Assembly (NCBI GenBank): GCA_028023455.1
Contig: JAQFVV010000042.1
Coordinates: 7,089,922-7,153,921, forward strand
Length of the DNA stretch: 64,000 bases
Direction of reading: 5' to 3'
Source of the DNA: Epiperipatus broadwayi
Lineage: Eukaryota; Onychophora; Udeonychophora; Euonychophora; Peripatidae
Below the pieces are notes generated by a model. That model searched no databases and was not told the origin of the DNA. It saw only the letters and a program-made list of their open reading frames with translations. The position numbers and the translations under genes are program-made. Below are positions 36,417-50,422 of the stretch, in pieces (the first letter of the stretch is position 1; each line of letters starts with the position of its first letter).

Positions 36417-37299
36417 CTTTTTTAAATATTAATATTAATACTGCATTCTTCCAATCATTTGGTATATCTTTATCATTTAGACATTTGGTATATAACTTTG
36501 CCAAAATTCTTTATTTCTTCACCTGCTTCTTTTAATATATCGATTATAATTCCATCATTTTCTGGAGCTTTTCCTTTCTTCATATATTTAATTACATGTC
36601 TCACTTCTTCATTTAAAATTCTGGGCAATTCAGAAGATATAATAGATGTAGGAGTATTTGTTCTTTATTACTATATAATTCTTGATAGAACTTTTCTACC
36701 CTTTCATGATGTCATCTTTATTTTTAGTAATAGTTCTATCTTTATTTCTTATTGCAGATATAAGTTTCCTACCAATACTAAAATGTTGTTTTACACTCTT
36801 GAGACTTTTATTCTCTTCTACAGCCTTCCTTGCTAGTTCACAATTATATTTTCTTATATCATTATCAACTCTTTTTCGTATCATTTTACAAAATTCAAGA
36901 TATGCAATCCCTTTTTAATACATTGTTTTTATGAATCTTCATATTCCTTCTATTCTTCATTAATTCTCTAGTCTCAGTAGATATTTTACTGGTCAATTGC
37001 GACTTTCATCTATCAGCTATCTTTGCTGCGGTTTTTAAAAGTGTATCAGCTATTTTTTTTATTAATTTCATTCAAATCTGCATCATACTCAAAATCTACT
37101 AATACCTGAAACCGATTTTCAACTTCTAATTTAAATTCATTAGAATGTTTCTGAAGATTAGGAATCCCTGTAAATATTATTTTTCTTAGTAATTTTTGTC
37201 TCTCTAGTTTCGCATTAATACATTTCTTACATCTTACTAATCAATGATCACTTCCTGTGTTGAATTTATTAAGAATATTACAATCTTAAAATTTGTATT

Positions 37300-37930
37300 T
37301 TCTGTTAGTCAAAATATAATCCAATTCTACTGTACCTTCACTTGGATGTTTCTACGTCCATTTCCTTTTAAAATTTTTCTCAAAAAAAAAAAAAAAAGAA
37401 TTCATAATATAAAGTTTTTCTTTTTCTGCAAACTCCACAAGTCTATGTCCTCTCTCATTTCTATTACTATAACCAAATTTACCTACAACATTTTCATCTT
37501 TCATTTGTTTACTAATTCTATCATTAAAATCTCCCATAACAATTTTAAAATGTTGTTTAGACTAATCAAAAGCCTTTTGTACATCCATATAAAAATCTTC
37601 TACTACTTTGTAACTATGAGAACTTGTTGGGGCATAAACCTGGATTATCTGCATTTGGTATCTGTTATTAATCTTGCCACTGTCCGATACACCATCAATC
37701 TCCACAATATTGTTCTTCCACTTTTTATTTATAATAAATCCTACTCCATTTGAATTTCCAATATTTGTGCCTTTATAATAGAGTACATGTCCACTTTTTA
37801 AATCAATTGTGTCTTCATTTTATTTTTCTAACTTCACAAAGTCCAATAATGTCCCATTTAATATAAGACAGTTCTTCTTCTAATTCTTGCAATCTTCCTT
37901 CACATGAAAGTGATCTGCAGTTGTAAGTAC
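37300..37930 (-). pseudogene. RTE APE-type endonuclease domain
   Basis: Broken minus-strand frames hold WDIIGLCEVRK (catalytic-glutamate motif), VYAPTSSHSYK and VMGDFNDRISKQ (the GDFN motif). An A/T homopolymer (about 37381-37397) and internal stops break it. Confidence 0.75.
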
Positions 37931-38473
37931 CTAAATAAAAAGTCATCATTAAATGGCATCATTATATTGCTATTGAAGAAGTTTAAGTAACTAACCGAAA
38001 GCACTTCTGGGGATCGAAAGACTGGAATAATAGTTAATCACGTTATATGTATTATTTTTACTGTTATTACATTTTTTAATTAATGGACATTTTATTTGTA
38101 TTATATGCAATATATGTATATATATATATATATAAAAGCACATTAATGTAACTGTTACAAAATATATAATAAATTTATTTACTAAGTGTTACATAAAATT
38201 TTTTATAGAATTAGATTATTAATAGATGTAATTAGATTCAAATCAAGGCAAATTGTTAAATAATGATTTTATTTATGTCTTCTATTTGGAAACCATTAAT
38301 GGTTATCTTTAATGGATGTGGATCTAAAATAACTTAGGACAGAATTTTCAAAATATTTTGCTTTGTTCATCTTAAACATTATGTTGAATATTTATCTTTC
38401 AACATTAACTTGTTCTTCTCAAGCTTATGGAAACTCAGATCTTCATTTCAAGTGATTTTGTAGGCACTATAAA

Positions 38474-38595
38474 TTTTATGTAACGACAAGTTTCATATTA
38501 ATACTTTTGTAAGTGTAAGACATTGTAGTTTATATTTTATGTAACGACAAGTTTCATATTAATACTTTTGTAAGTGTAAGACATTGTAGTTTATA
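38474..38595 (+). repeat. 61-bp perfect tandem duplication
   Basis: TTTTATGTAACGACAAGTTT... occurs twice, identical by eye, 130 bp from an exon of the CCDC40-like gene. This implies a recent duplication. Confidence 0.9.
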
Positions 38596-38721
38596 TTTTT
38601 TAAATATAAATATTAAATTTTCAAATTTGTTTTAGTTTTTATAAAAATTTTAACAGATAAAATTCAAAACTTAGAATTTATTGATCTCTTAAAATATAAC
38701 AAAATGTCAATGTAAAGTAAC

Positions 38722-38825
38722 CTTAATTGTTCTTGCAGTGCAATAAAAGCCTCATCTCGCCGCCGCAAAGCCTTTAGAGCTTTATCAACTTGAAATAATA
38801 TTTGTTTCTTTTCAACACCAAGAGA
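38722..38825 (-). CDS. CCDC40: CCDC40-like exon with the VEKK...RRDEA signature
   Basis: This 104-bp exon enters in phase 0 after TTTTATAG and leaves in phase 2 at AG|GTTACT. It encodes SLGVEKKQILFQVDKALKAL and then RRRDEAFIALQEQL. This is the clearest family match: vertebrate CCDC40 has VEKKRIL...KHRDEAHRAIQEAL at the same spacing. Joined to the previous exon it fills the vertebrate segment residue for residue. The donor lacks a consensus A at +3 but is otherwise usable. Confidence 0.93.
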
Positions 38826-40110
38826 CTATAAAATAAAAAAAAAACGTATTTTGTTAGTAGTATATTATAAGAATATTAAAAAAAAAAAAAAAATCATAAT
38901 AAATATGAATAATAAGAATAGTGATATTAATAATAGTAATATATTAATATTAGTAAAATAATAATAAATCTATAATTGTGCTTTACGCACCTGTAATAAA
39001 GCTATTAAAATTGTAGAAGTTAATAAACTTAATTAACAAAACTGAGTATCTTTAGGAAGACTATGTTCCCATAATCATAGCTTGTAATTTAAGTGTGAAA
39101 AATTTTGCAGTGAAGCTTTATGAAAATGTATGCAGATTGGCTAAAGTGTCCATTTTTTAGAAATGCTGAAGTAAGCTTCTCTTCTGTTTATAACTGCAGG
39201 GTCACTTGCTATATATAGCAAGCTTCTTTGACTTTATGTTTTGCTTCATTTCTTTCTGTGCATATTATTTTGGTGGTTATTAGTTGAAAAGTGGGCCAGT
39301 AGTTCTTTCGTGTTCTGCAAATATAGAGCTTCCTTCTGTCTTAATTTTAGTGCGATTATATAAATATCTGTACTAACAATAATAATTATAAATTATATAT
39401 ATACAGAACAACATTTATTTGTTTTAATTAAAAAATAATTGGCTACTTAGTTGCTCTCCTAAGATTCAGCATTAGAAACACCTCCCTATCCCTGTACTAA
39501 ACAGCATGGTGACAACAATAGAATTAGTACTAAATATGAAAACAGAGTCATTTGTTGTAAAAAGTTTGTTAATTTCAACAAATTTCATGGCAGTGGAATT
39601 ATATTAAAATAATCTTAATTACTACTAATTGTAGTTTCTACTCCTTTGCATTTTGTCGTTACTGAAAAATTATTTTAGCAGTAACCTTATATTAAAAAGT
39701 ATGATTAACAAAATAATATATAAAAATAATGCAATGTTTAGATGATTGATTGATCTGAGATCAATTTATCTATTATTGTTCACAACGACTTTACTAAAAG
39801 TTATTCTAAATTCAGGAGAACACTTTAGCTGACACACATGACAAAGACTTTCGATAATCATAATATCTGTTTCAAATATAAGCCATGTATTTCTGATAAC
39901 ACTGCTATACACATATCTTCCTCTATCTACCCTTCACCTTCTATTATTGAAAAAAATACTTTTTAAAGAAATATTTTGTATAGCTACATATAGATAAACA
40001 TTATAATTTTTAAAGTTAACTAAAGTGTAGAATGTTTTTTCTTTTCTTTTAGGAGTTAAATACTCTAATTTACATATAGATATATATATTTAAAATGCTT
40101 TAAAAATTAC

Positions 40111-40251
40111 CTCAGTTTCAAGATATAATTCAGATAAGTTAACTTGGGCTTCCTTCTTGTTTTCAGTTTGTTTTACTTTCTGCATATCAAATGTAGTTAT
40201 TTGTTCCCTTAAGCATTGTAATGTTTCAACAAGCTTATTTATGAGCATATC
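40111..40251 (-). CDS. CCDC40: CCDC40-like exon
   Basis: A 141-bp (47-codon), phase 0-0 exon between acceptor CTCCTATAG and donor GAG|GTAATT. It begins DMLINKLVETLQCLREQITT and runs on through a charged helix to the residues LYLETE. It aligns without gaps to the vertebrate CCDC40 segment DLYVDQL...LEEDIALFEAQ. The upstream intron is about 10 kb and the downstream one about 1.3 kb. Coding sequence is visibly less AT-rich than the flanks. Confidence 0.92.
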
Positions 40252-40650
40252 CTATAGGAGGAAAAGAAGATAGATAAACAGATTTAAATATAAAAATATT
40301 AAATTTATAAAAACATTCAAAATTTGGAAATGGTATGAATTATAGCATTAATAAAAAAAAAAATCAGTTTAAATATGCAGCCTGATAGCAGACTAATCGA
40401 TGTGATAATTGCAAGATTTATACTGTTAAACAGGTCAGTACAAATTAAAGTGAAACTTTTACAAATAAAAAAAACCTTGCTCTTTACCTTTTGTAATGGC
40501 ACCCCAGTCATTATTTATGTGTAATAAAAATACATCTACTTATTATAATTAAACAGACATAATATACAAAAAAATAGTTCAAATTACAAATACATTTGTT
40601 CTATTAAAAAATGTCAATAATCATATACTCAATTACTAGAAAGATGAAGT

Positions 40651-40760
40651 GAGTTTTTTTTTCTCATATGTCATAGCATCAGCCGGGAAGTGAACCCGCT
40701 AACCTGGGACAACTGCTTGTAAAGCAGCTGTTGCTGACCTTTCGACCACCAATGCTTGAC
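40651..40760 (-). mobile_element. tRNA-derived SINE with 16-bp TSD
   Basis: AAGATGAAGTGAGTTT flanks it (40641-40656 and 40761-40776). On the minus strand it has a tRNA-like head with A-box-like TGGTCGAAAGG, anticodon loop TTTACAA (valine-like TAC) and B box GCGGGTTCACTTCCCG. A short TATGACATATGA tail and an A-run follow. The head lacks a paired acceptor stem, so it is not a working tRNA. Confidence 0.85.
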
Positions 40761-43700
40761 AAGATGAAGTGAGTTTTGAGCAGCAAAGTAGCAATGTGAA
40801 CACAATTGACAAATATATATATATAATTTTTATTTTTTTCATCGAGAAATTGATTCAACAATCTTAAATCTTAATTTACTTTTCTCAACACCAAATCTGC
40901 AGGTCATTAATAAATATGTCATTGATTTTTTTTATATAATACACTTGTATATATTTTATTAAAAGATTATTTTTAATTATGGATTATCATACATTCAAAT
41001 GAATACATACATTGTAACATCAGACAAAAAAAAAACTAAAAAGACAAATAATAAAGTTTTAAAAATGAGTTGCGATGATTATAGAAATTAAAAAATAAAA
41101 CACAAAAATGTCAATATATCATATTGGTCCTTAAACCTAATAACTTGTCAAGTTATGTGATGGTATTTTAACTTCTGCACCTGTCTTTTTTTTTTTTTTA
41201 ATGTAGCTTTCCATTATATTATTTTCTTATCCATGTGTTTCTAATAAAAGTTATTAATATTGCACTTATTTAGTTAATTTTTAAAATAGTATTTATAATG
41301 TAAATAGTTTCTGCCTTTACTATGAAGACCATGCTTAAAGTCATCATAAAATATGTTTTTTTCTAGAAATCTATTACTGTCAATTTGCAACACATGTCAA
41401 AATTCAAAAATATATATCTTTACAATAGTGCAGTCAATAGTATCAGATTGAGCAAGCTAAAAAAATCTACCACTTGGATTATGATTTTGCTATCACATTT
41501 TTAGAACCTTATGGCACTTTTAAAATTTTTTTCCATTGCTTTTACATTACATTAATAGAGGACCCACATCTTATTTCCGTAAAATAAATTGGGCATAACC
41601 TTAATATCAATCACTTCAAATAATTATACTAATGACTATTGTTAATCATTTATTAAACTAGATTTAGTTGGGGTAGTTACATCTCTATAAAGAAATACTC
41701 TATCTTTTAAGTAATTAAATGTGGCAGCGATGTCACTGGAGTCTGTTTTGTACTGTGGAATCTAAGTTCATCTTTCTATCGTAAAAAAAAAAAAAAATTA
41801 AGACATTTCAATGGATTCACATTCTCAAACCGATAATGATGCAAGATAAAAGTTAAAAAAGATAAAGTGCTCAAGTTTTATAGACTACATCCAAAATATT
41901 AAGAATACTGTATTCTATAAAACCAGAATTGTACAGCAAAAAAGAAGTTTTAATTTTAATTAAAAATACTGATGCTAAACCTACACCACACCTAATACCA
42001 TTTTTATGAAGCCACCAATTACTGTTCTAATAAGTACAATCATAGAAATGGAATGCTTTATTCAGATGCCTCAGATTTTCCATCACTATTCCATCAATTA
42101 CTAAAGCAAGTAATCTACAAAGAGAACTATTGCTATTATTATAGATGTTAAAAGCAAGCAGAAAGTGTCATACGATTTTTTTTTAGTATATATCATCACT
42201 GAAAAAAGGCGAGGAGTTGCTTACAGTCAACATAAAACTGTGGTTATTAATATATATGTGAATTAGGCTTAAATCTTAAGAGTGTTTGAATCTCAGGTAA
42301 TTAGCTTTGGATAATATAAAAGGTGAAGCTTGACTAAAAATGTGTGACTGTAATTCTACTCTTCACTGGAGATGACCAGCAGTTAAAAATTAGTTTTGAG
42401 AATTTGATATAATACTGCCACCTGGTAGCAGTAATTATACAAACTTACATTAAATGGCTTCAAAATAATGAATTACTGCTTCTATTGCAGACGTTGAAAG
42501 TAAATATAAAAAAATCATGTGATGACTTTGTTGGATGTGGATAAAGCGCTGATAAAAACGATTTAAAATATACAGTATTTGTAATAATGCTAAACTGATA
42601 ACATTATATATCTGAAAATATACACCTAAAAGATAAAAAATCATATTATTTTTTAAAAAATGAGATAATTACCTGAATTCCTGACTAAATATCTAAGATG
42701 GAATACAGAAAATAAATGTAGTAAGTTATATAATGTTTACTGTTATATGTATTAAAAATAATACTTTATGCTTTACATCTGCTATAATAAATTTATTATT
42801 GAAAATGCGAACATTATATATATCATATATGTCGTGATAAATATTTGTTTCTCGAACGGCCGAAACTTACTTAAGGATTATTTCTTTAAAAATGAATTTT
42901 TAAACTAGATTAAATCTTTGGGATAAAATTTCAGAAAGGACTGAACTAACATTTTATCATAAATGATTTTTAATATTTTTCCATAGATTACTCTAGATTT
43001 TAATTTGGATTTTAGTGTGAATATTTGTACATTTTTTTTACAAAGCCCCAAGAGAGGAGCCCCATTGCAAGCTATTCAAGAAAAAAAAAAGACTTATTGT
43101 AACTTTAATCTTTATTATTTTTTAAGTATTAAGTTAATGTATTTTTGAAAGTTTATTAATATTAATTTTATAATGAAGTTATGGTTAAGAAATAGTTTTA
43201 ATATATAATAATTTTTATTATATTTATTTTTATAAAAAATATTCAGAAAGTGATTTTAATCATAACTTCTTATTTCAATGAATGGTTTTGAAGAAATGGA
43301 ATGCCGTAAATGATCTTTGTAATATTAAGAGATCATTGGTAATTTTTATTATTATAATTAGTTTAAATTATATGATTGATTGAAGGTTTATTGCTTTTCT
43401 TATATTTGAGAAAAGATATATTTTATTAATAGTTATTCTAAATTATAATATACATTGCTTGAGTTTTAATATTAATAATGTAAGAATGAACTATTAGTAA
43501 TATGTATTTGTGTAAGTGTTGATAAAGGCATGTAAATGTTTTTGTAAAACCTATAAGGATATTTTCTTACTTTACTCTTTAGCTAAAACATGGACACTTT
43601 GAATATGCTTAATTATATGGCATTGTCTAATTGTTGAAATATTACTTTAATGAGTATTATATAAAAATATAGTATTGATCTCTACATTATTCCTTAATAA

Positions 43701-46579
43701 GATGTATAACATTTTGTCAATATCATTTGAGAATGGAAGCTTTTAAAAAACATCTTGTGTGAATTTAAATCATTGATGTTTCCTATTGTATTGTTTTTTA
43801 GGAATTATTTTTAGAATGTTATTAGTTTATTATTTTGCGATGTTGAATGAATTATACAGTGGGACAAATATTGATAGTGATCAGGAGAGTAATTATTTTT
43901 GTGAAATCCTGGTGCTGGGATCATGTTGAAAGTTATTATTAGAGAATTATATAGTTCCATGTATTTTGAATTTTATTGAAGATACAGATAATGTAAGACT
44001 GTATATTTATTTTATGGACAGTCACATTTCTTCTATGTCTAAGTGCTATTATAGGGCCTTGACTTAATCTTAGGTGCCCAATGAATACGGACCTATTTCA
44101 TGGATTTGCACTGTGCCCATAATGATATTATTTTCTTTTGGAACATTTTCATTGTTATTCCATGCCCTACATATATTTGCTATTCATTTCCACAAGTATC
44201 ATCATAAAAAATAGTTTAAGCTGGAAAAATAATGACTGAATTATTCTGAAGTAGTTATTTTTGAGGGCAAGATGTAGTATGCAAAGATTTTTCTTCAAAT
44301 GATGTTGAGATGCTTAGTGAATTCTGTAATGAGCAATACAAAAATAAAATAATTAAAACCTATATGAAAATATTAAAGATCACTTGTTAGTCAATGCATA
44401 TTCAAATGAATGAATGTGAGTAAAGTAAAAATGAGATTGGAAATGATGTGTAAAAGAACATCAAGATGAAAGTAAAATAACTTCAAGCAATCCAATTTAT
44501 AATTAATTTTTTATCAATAATTATGCGCTTATAACGCTCGTTAAAGAAGTTATATATATTATTAAATTTATTTAAAGCTTAGCGCTTTCAAAGCTCTATG
44601 GCTTCATAATCATAGCTGTGTGCGGTTGATAGTGATGAGGGGGAGTATTCAAATTTATGTTAATTAATTTTTAAAAAATTTTTACTGTTAAGTTATTTTT
44701 AGTTAAGTCATAGATTTATAAAACTTACTCCTGAATATTTTTCTTGCATAATAAAGAAATTTTCTTTGAAGGGAGATATTTATGTTTTATTAAGATATTT
44801 TTCTAATAACTAAATATTGCATTAATACTTCACGAAACTACAAGAATATTTTTAAATAATTTTCTTTAATATTATACTTATATTTTAAAGATGTTATTAA
44901 ATTGTAAACATGCATGGAAATATTTATATTTTAAATAGGTTATACCATGGTAAAATAAAAAGTTTTCGTTTATTTGTATTATATTTTGAATAATAGCCAG
45001 AATAAAGGCTATTTCTGATTTTAAATTTTATATTCTTATGTCATCTTATTGTAGATATTTTTCTTTAATTTGTGCTAACTAATATAAATATATTTTCTTT
45101 GTAAATATTTAATTTGTTATATTATAAAATTTATTATTAACTTGTTAATAAATTTATTAATTGCTTTTATAAAATTACAATAGTCCAGTTGTGATTTATG
45201 TGCGTGTTAATTATTGATTTATCATATTGTATGCATGACCCACAGGAATTCATAACCAGTTCTGTATTATTTATTCAGCTCATGAATTATAAGGATTTTT
45301 CTTAAACATTATTTAATCATATCTGATTTAATAACCAAATATATTTTGTTATCATCTTAAAGGATTTAATCATTATTAATTATTTTGAGTTGATACAATA
45401 CCTATGATAAATGCTTGATATTGCCACAATAATATTAGGATATTATATTTTTCTTTAAAAATGCTACATTAAACATATTTATTTAAAATTTATTATATTT
45501 TATTATATTATTTCTGAATTTTAACCATTAGATAATTGTTTTGAGAGTCATGAGGATATTTAATTGCTTATTGTAGTTATTATTTGTAGGAGTAGTTAAG
45601 TATTATATAAAATCCCATATCATATTTAACAACAGGGTATTAACATTGATTTGTTTTATTAATTTGTTGAGAGATGAACCTGAGATGATTATCATTATTA
45701 TTATGATTATTATTAGTATTATGATTTCTATTACTATTATTAGTGTTATTTTGGGAGATTGTTATTAATAATATTTTAGTAAAGAATATTAAATAATTTG
45801 TTATTATTTTAGTAAATAATTTATAAATTATGTTTAGGATTGTATAGGTGTATTTTAAAGACATGAGAATATTACATAGTACTTTTTATATTTATGAATT
45901 TTGTGGGAGTAATGCTCTTATGCTATTGAGGATGTATCTTTTGGGATGTATTTTCAATGTTTTACCTAGTGTATCTTACTGAATGTCTCATGTTAGAAAT
46001 TTTATAATTATATTTATTATTTTGGCAGAACCTTATGTTGTTTACAATAGTGAGTTAGCTATAAATGAGATTTCTTTGCAAATGAGTAGATTAAGTAGTA
46101 TAGTTTGGAATCCTAATTAGTTATTTAAAAACGAAATACTAAGATATTTTATTATTTTAAGATTGTCTTGAATTACTAAGTGAAAAATATTATTTTATTA
46201 GATATTATATTTTGAGCTAGTCTTTATGTTGTATTATTTTAATCATTAGCATTTATGCAACTTAATTATAATACATTGTTGTTATCCTGGTTAGCCGGAT
46301 TATTTTGTTCAGTAGTTAATTATTTGCAAGTTCACATTTCAATGTATGTGCGTAATGTTTAACATTGCAAAGTCAAAAAGATTTTAAAGTATAATTATTT
46401 ATTTTTATTATCAAATTTGTTTTAATCAAATATGTTTTTCAAAACAAAACTAATTAACTGATTAGATTTAATAATGATAACCGATTAGATTTAATAATGA
46501 TTGGAATTTGGAAGTAAAAACAACCTACAGCTGTTTTGATTTTCCATATAAAAAGAAATATAAAGATTATTATTTTACG

Positions 46580-46690
46580 TTGTTAGCCGAGAGGTCAGCG
46601 CAGCTGCCTTGCAAGCAACACAGTTGGTTGCAGACAGTTGTTGCGAGTTCGCCTCCCAGCCGATACTATGACATATGGAAAAAAAAAAAA
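46580..46690 (+). mobile_element. tRNA-derived SINE, second copy
   Basis: GCCGAGAGGTCAGCGCAGC (A-box region), loop CTTGCAA (alanine-like TGC), a 14-bp insert-like stretch, then GCGAGTTCGCCTCCC (B box). It ends TATGACATATGG plus A10. It has the same tail as the copy at 40651-40760. Confidence 0.8.
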
Positions 46691-49555
46691 TTTATTTGTC
46701 AATTAATCAGACAATTTTGCCTCTTAATTATTGTCAAAACCATGTGATAAGCCAAAATTAAATAAAATTATTTATTTCTCTAAGAAAGAGTTATCTTGGA
46801 AAATAATTTGTACAGAAGGAAAAAAGTTTAACTCTGCATTCAAGTTACTGTGAAACACCAGAACAGACAAATGGTAACTGAAATATTAGAGAAGTAGGAA
46901 ATAAATCATGAGTGGATAATTGAAAAATTTCTACAATCTCTCTTTTTTAGATTTCCTGCCCCAACTCTAAAGTGATATAATTTCTTCATATGTTTAGCTA
47001 CAATTAAATATTTCTCCAATATTCATATGAATATTATCAAAGTTTCTGGAAAACTTAATAAAAATGGAAAATACTTCAGAGTTCAAAAAAGACAATATTA
47101 TATTATTATTTAAGTCACCTGAAAAATGTACCCATAATGAGAAGCTGCACTACAAGTTCAAAAAGATCTATAAATTATAAGTTATTAATTTTTAGATATA
47201 ATTCATAACTTTAGTATTAGAGAAAAAAAAAACATTTAAATATTTAACTGTACATAAGAATATAATTTTCCTTATTATTCTCTCTTTATTACTTTAAGTT
47301 TGTTGAAAATACTTATTTTTACTTTACAATAATCTTTATTTTTATATACATTTCAAGTACATGATAATTTAAAAAAGAAAGGGGGGGGGGAGTAACTGAA
47401 ATCCTAATATTATTTAGCTTATGTAATAAATTAATCATGTCTTAGAAAAAATCAGTCATTTCTAAAAAATTTGAAGTATGTTTATTTAAAGAAGATGAAA
47501 TAAGTTACTTTATTTTTAATTTTTACAAATCTTAAGATATAATTTTAAAATATTATGGTATTGCTTTAAAAATATGAAAAAAAGAAATTGGAATGAGTTT
47601 TGAGTTATTTTAAAAGAAATTTAAAAGGTTTAATGAAATGAGATTGCAAATATTAAATAAGTTCATCTGATAAATAATTTGATAAATGATTAAATATTTA
47701 CAATATTAATATCAACCTTGTTAAAATTAAAACTTAGATTTATTAACTAGTAAAATAAAATTTATTTAACACTAGTGCGTGAATATGTCTGTGTGAATAT
47801 ACATGTGCATTTAAGATGCATAATTTGATTAATTAAGCATATCTTTGGAAATGAATACTATTAGTTTTACTTAAATATGAAATAAATGTCCCAAGTTATT
47901 AATTTTTGAAATTATAAAAACATTTAAAATATATGAAATTGCTTATGATTGTATTAGACTTAAATGCAGTTTTGTTAAAAGAAATAATGGTAATACTTAG
48001 TAATAAATGGAAGAATGAAAAAATAATTTATGCTCTATAGCTATTATTGTTTTCTGTCGAGATAAAGTAAAACTGAATATTAGAATAATGAGCAAGAGGT
48101 GAAATACAGTTATATACATATTTATGCTGTAGAATAATAATAGTTATAATTTAACCATTTACCATTTTGCTGTTGAAGATATTTATTGATAGCCATGTCA
48201 ATTTAGATGAGATGAGAAAAAAATTTCCATGATTTCTTTATATTTTGGCCTTGGACAATTAAGGTATCTTATACCATGAACTACAGCAAGATATTTGAAA
48301 CAATGAATGCATGATTATTGCATTATATGGATAATGATTTATTAATATTTTGTTGTATGCAATTAATGTCGCCCTAATAAATGTGTCCATGAAGATATCT
48401 TTTTTTTTTTGAGATATTATTTAATATATATTATGGCCTGAGTATTGAATGAAGATCACTGAGAATTTTATGTATTTGGTTTTATTAAATAAATATTGTT
48501 TAATGATATGATTGTATTTATTTCTTAGTAATTTTATCAATTAATTCTATCTGTTAAGTATTTCAACTCAACTCAGTTATACTTAAATTTTGCCATACAA
48601 TGTGGGCAATATATAAGACTATAATCTTAAATATTTGATTATTATGATTAAGCTGATATACAACCAGGAAGTAAGATTTTAGTTTATTGTTAAGAGAATT
48701 GAAAAAGTATCGAGGAAAAAGAAAATTCATTTCCAAAACATTATATTAAACGTATAAATATATACATATTTATGTTAAGTTTAAAAGAGTATATGTGTGC
48801 TCATTAGGGTCAAGAAAATAATTATGATAATAGTAAAGAATAGTTAGGCACTTAGTAAGTTGTAATTGGTTTAATTATTTGAGCAACAATAAATATAAAT
48901 GTTGTTAAAGATCAGATAATTAGACTTAAAAAAACGAATTATTCTAAGAAAAAAAAAAAAAAAATCTGACTAGCCTGAGAAATAAAGATCATTTTAAAAA
49001 TAAATCTTATAAATAAATAATACACTTTGTGAATTCAAAATCTTTGTATATATATCAAAAGAGAGTGTCTTGAAGCAATAACAGCTGGTAGAAAAGTAAA
49101 TAACTGGTAAATAATAAACATGTTATATTTGTCAAACTAATATTCCCTTGTGTGTGTTTTTTAAAAAAAGTTTCTTCAATGTACAATCAAAGAAGTTTAT
49201 GATTTCCTGATGTAAGCTGTAAATAACTTGTGGAAAGTAATGATCATAAGTAAAAAAAAAAGGAAACAGATGAGTGAAGAAAGATCCCCCTGAAAGAAAG
49301 AAATATGCATAGCAAGATAGCTGTTTATTATTTCTCATATAGTTTATGAAGTATATTATCTAAACCGAAAACTAAAATGTACATATTAAGGAAAATCAGA
49401 GTTTAAATTTAGTCTCAATCATTTTGCTGATTCTGGAAGAACGTGGTGGTATCCAATCAAACCAAATAGATAATGAACGAATACTAGTTAACCTTTGTTT
49501 ACAGTATTTTTCTATTAGTCTCATTTCAAATTACATTTAGGTGGTTCCTGTTACA

Positions 49556-49577
49556 ATACACACACACACACACATAT
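49556..49577 (+). repeat. AC microsatellite
   Basis: About ten AC units. Confidence 0.9.
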
Positions 49578-49835
49578 ATGCACATCTGATAAGTTGATTA
49601 AAAATATTTAAAATACTATCTATAAATAAATATGTTTGTATCCATAGGAAAAGCTCTGCATTTAACAAATGTGGAAATGATTATGATTTTTACGATTTAG
49701 ATAAGACAATTGATATCTGTTTATATAGGTAAGTTTTTTGTAATTTCTCAATTGAAGGTAATGATACTGAGGAAATTGTCAGTTGAAGTAGTGCAATTCC
49801 CCTCAATATATATTTTGTTATGTAATTAAAATCTT

Positions 49836-49926
49836 TAAGCATCACATGATCACATTTCCTATACTAGCACATTAATTGTTGATAAACAGAGCAATACAGT
49901 ATGGAGAGTTTTGCTCTGTTTATCAA
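49836..49926. mobile_element. Family A mini-foldback, 91 bp, with 13-bp TSD
   Basis: Flanked by TAATTAAAATCTT (49823-49835 and 49927-49939). It holds the minus-orientation end (CATCACATGATCACATTTCC) and arms ATTGTTGATAAACAGAGCAA/TTGCTCTGTTTATCAATAAT around ACAGTATGGAGAG. The hammerhead part is absent. Confidence 0.88.
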
Positions 49927-50393
49927 TAATTAAAATCTTATTTAATAATCAAATATCAATCCCCATTCAATGAACAGATATGATAATTTTAATATTTAAA
50001 TAAAGTATGAATTATTCTATTTAAGAATAAAAAAGTAAATAAATAATATTTACTTCTAAGTTTAAGTTTCTGGCTCATTAAATACATAGTATTTTTTCAA
50101 GAGTTTTTTGCTTTCTAATTCTTGTATTGAATACCCCTAATTTAAATGTTAATATTATCATATCTTTGTAATGGATGACTCTTTGTAGTCATTGTTCGTT
50201 TTTAAGAAGTGGCAACTACATACCATCTAAAAAAAAATTTTAAGTTTCATTGCAAATTAAAGAGAATATAGTGTTTACTCATAAATATAATAGCAGGATA
50301 TATAATTGTAATTTGAATATGTATAAACATATATATAACAGTTTGTAATATTTTAGCGTTTAAATTCTGGAAATAGCCATTTTGCTGTGCTTT

Positions 50394-50422
50394 CTGATGA
50401 AAACCAGTCTGCTGGTTGAAGT
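50394..50422 (+). ncRNA. Decayed hammerhead-like motif, third type
   Basis: CUGAUGA (50394-50400), stem II AACCAG/CUGGUU with loop UCUG, then GAAG in place of GAAA. It is followed by TATTAAAGCAAC, like the ends of Penelope-type repeats. Catalysis is not expected. Confidence 0.4.

Larger units (their letters stand above)
35450..37935 (-). mobile_element. RTE-type LINE, truncated and interrupted
   Basis: Minus-strand order: start near 37935 with LGTYNCRSLSCEGRL; APE endonuclease (GFIINKKW, QIIQVYAPTS, VMGDFNDRI, stop-interrupted); linker; RT start (DIPNDWKNAVLI near 36440); a break by the family A insertion (35835-36416); then RT motifs up to IRLY near 35480. Nothing recognisable follows, so the palm C motif and 3' end are missing. 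It nicked and copied by target-primed reverse transcription when active. Confidence 0.85.
33948..38721 (-). other. CCDC40-like intron, 4.8 kb
   Basis: It holds a diverged LTR-like fragment (34515-34925), an RTE LINE interrupted by family A (35450-37935) and a 61-bp tandem duplication (38474-38595). The remaining AT-rich sequence shows nothing I recognise. Confidence 0.7.

Noticed and set aside
37244-37753. 169-codon plus-strand ORF
   Set aside because: It is antisense to the RTE endonuclease remnant and includes an A homopolymer. It is a shadow frame.
40675-40760. Functional tRNA gene (minus strand)
   Set aside because: The A- and B-box-like parts are there, but acceptor-stem halves do not pair, and it has a SINE tail with an A-run and a TSD.
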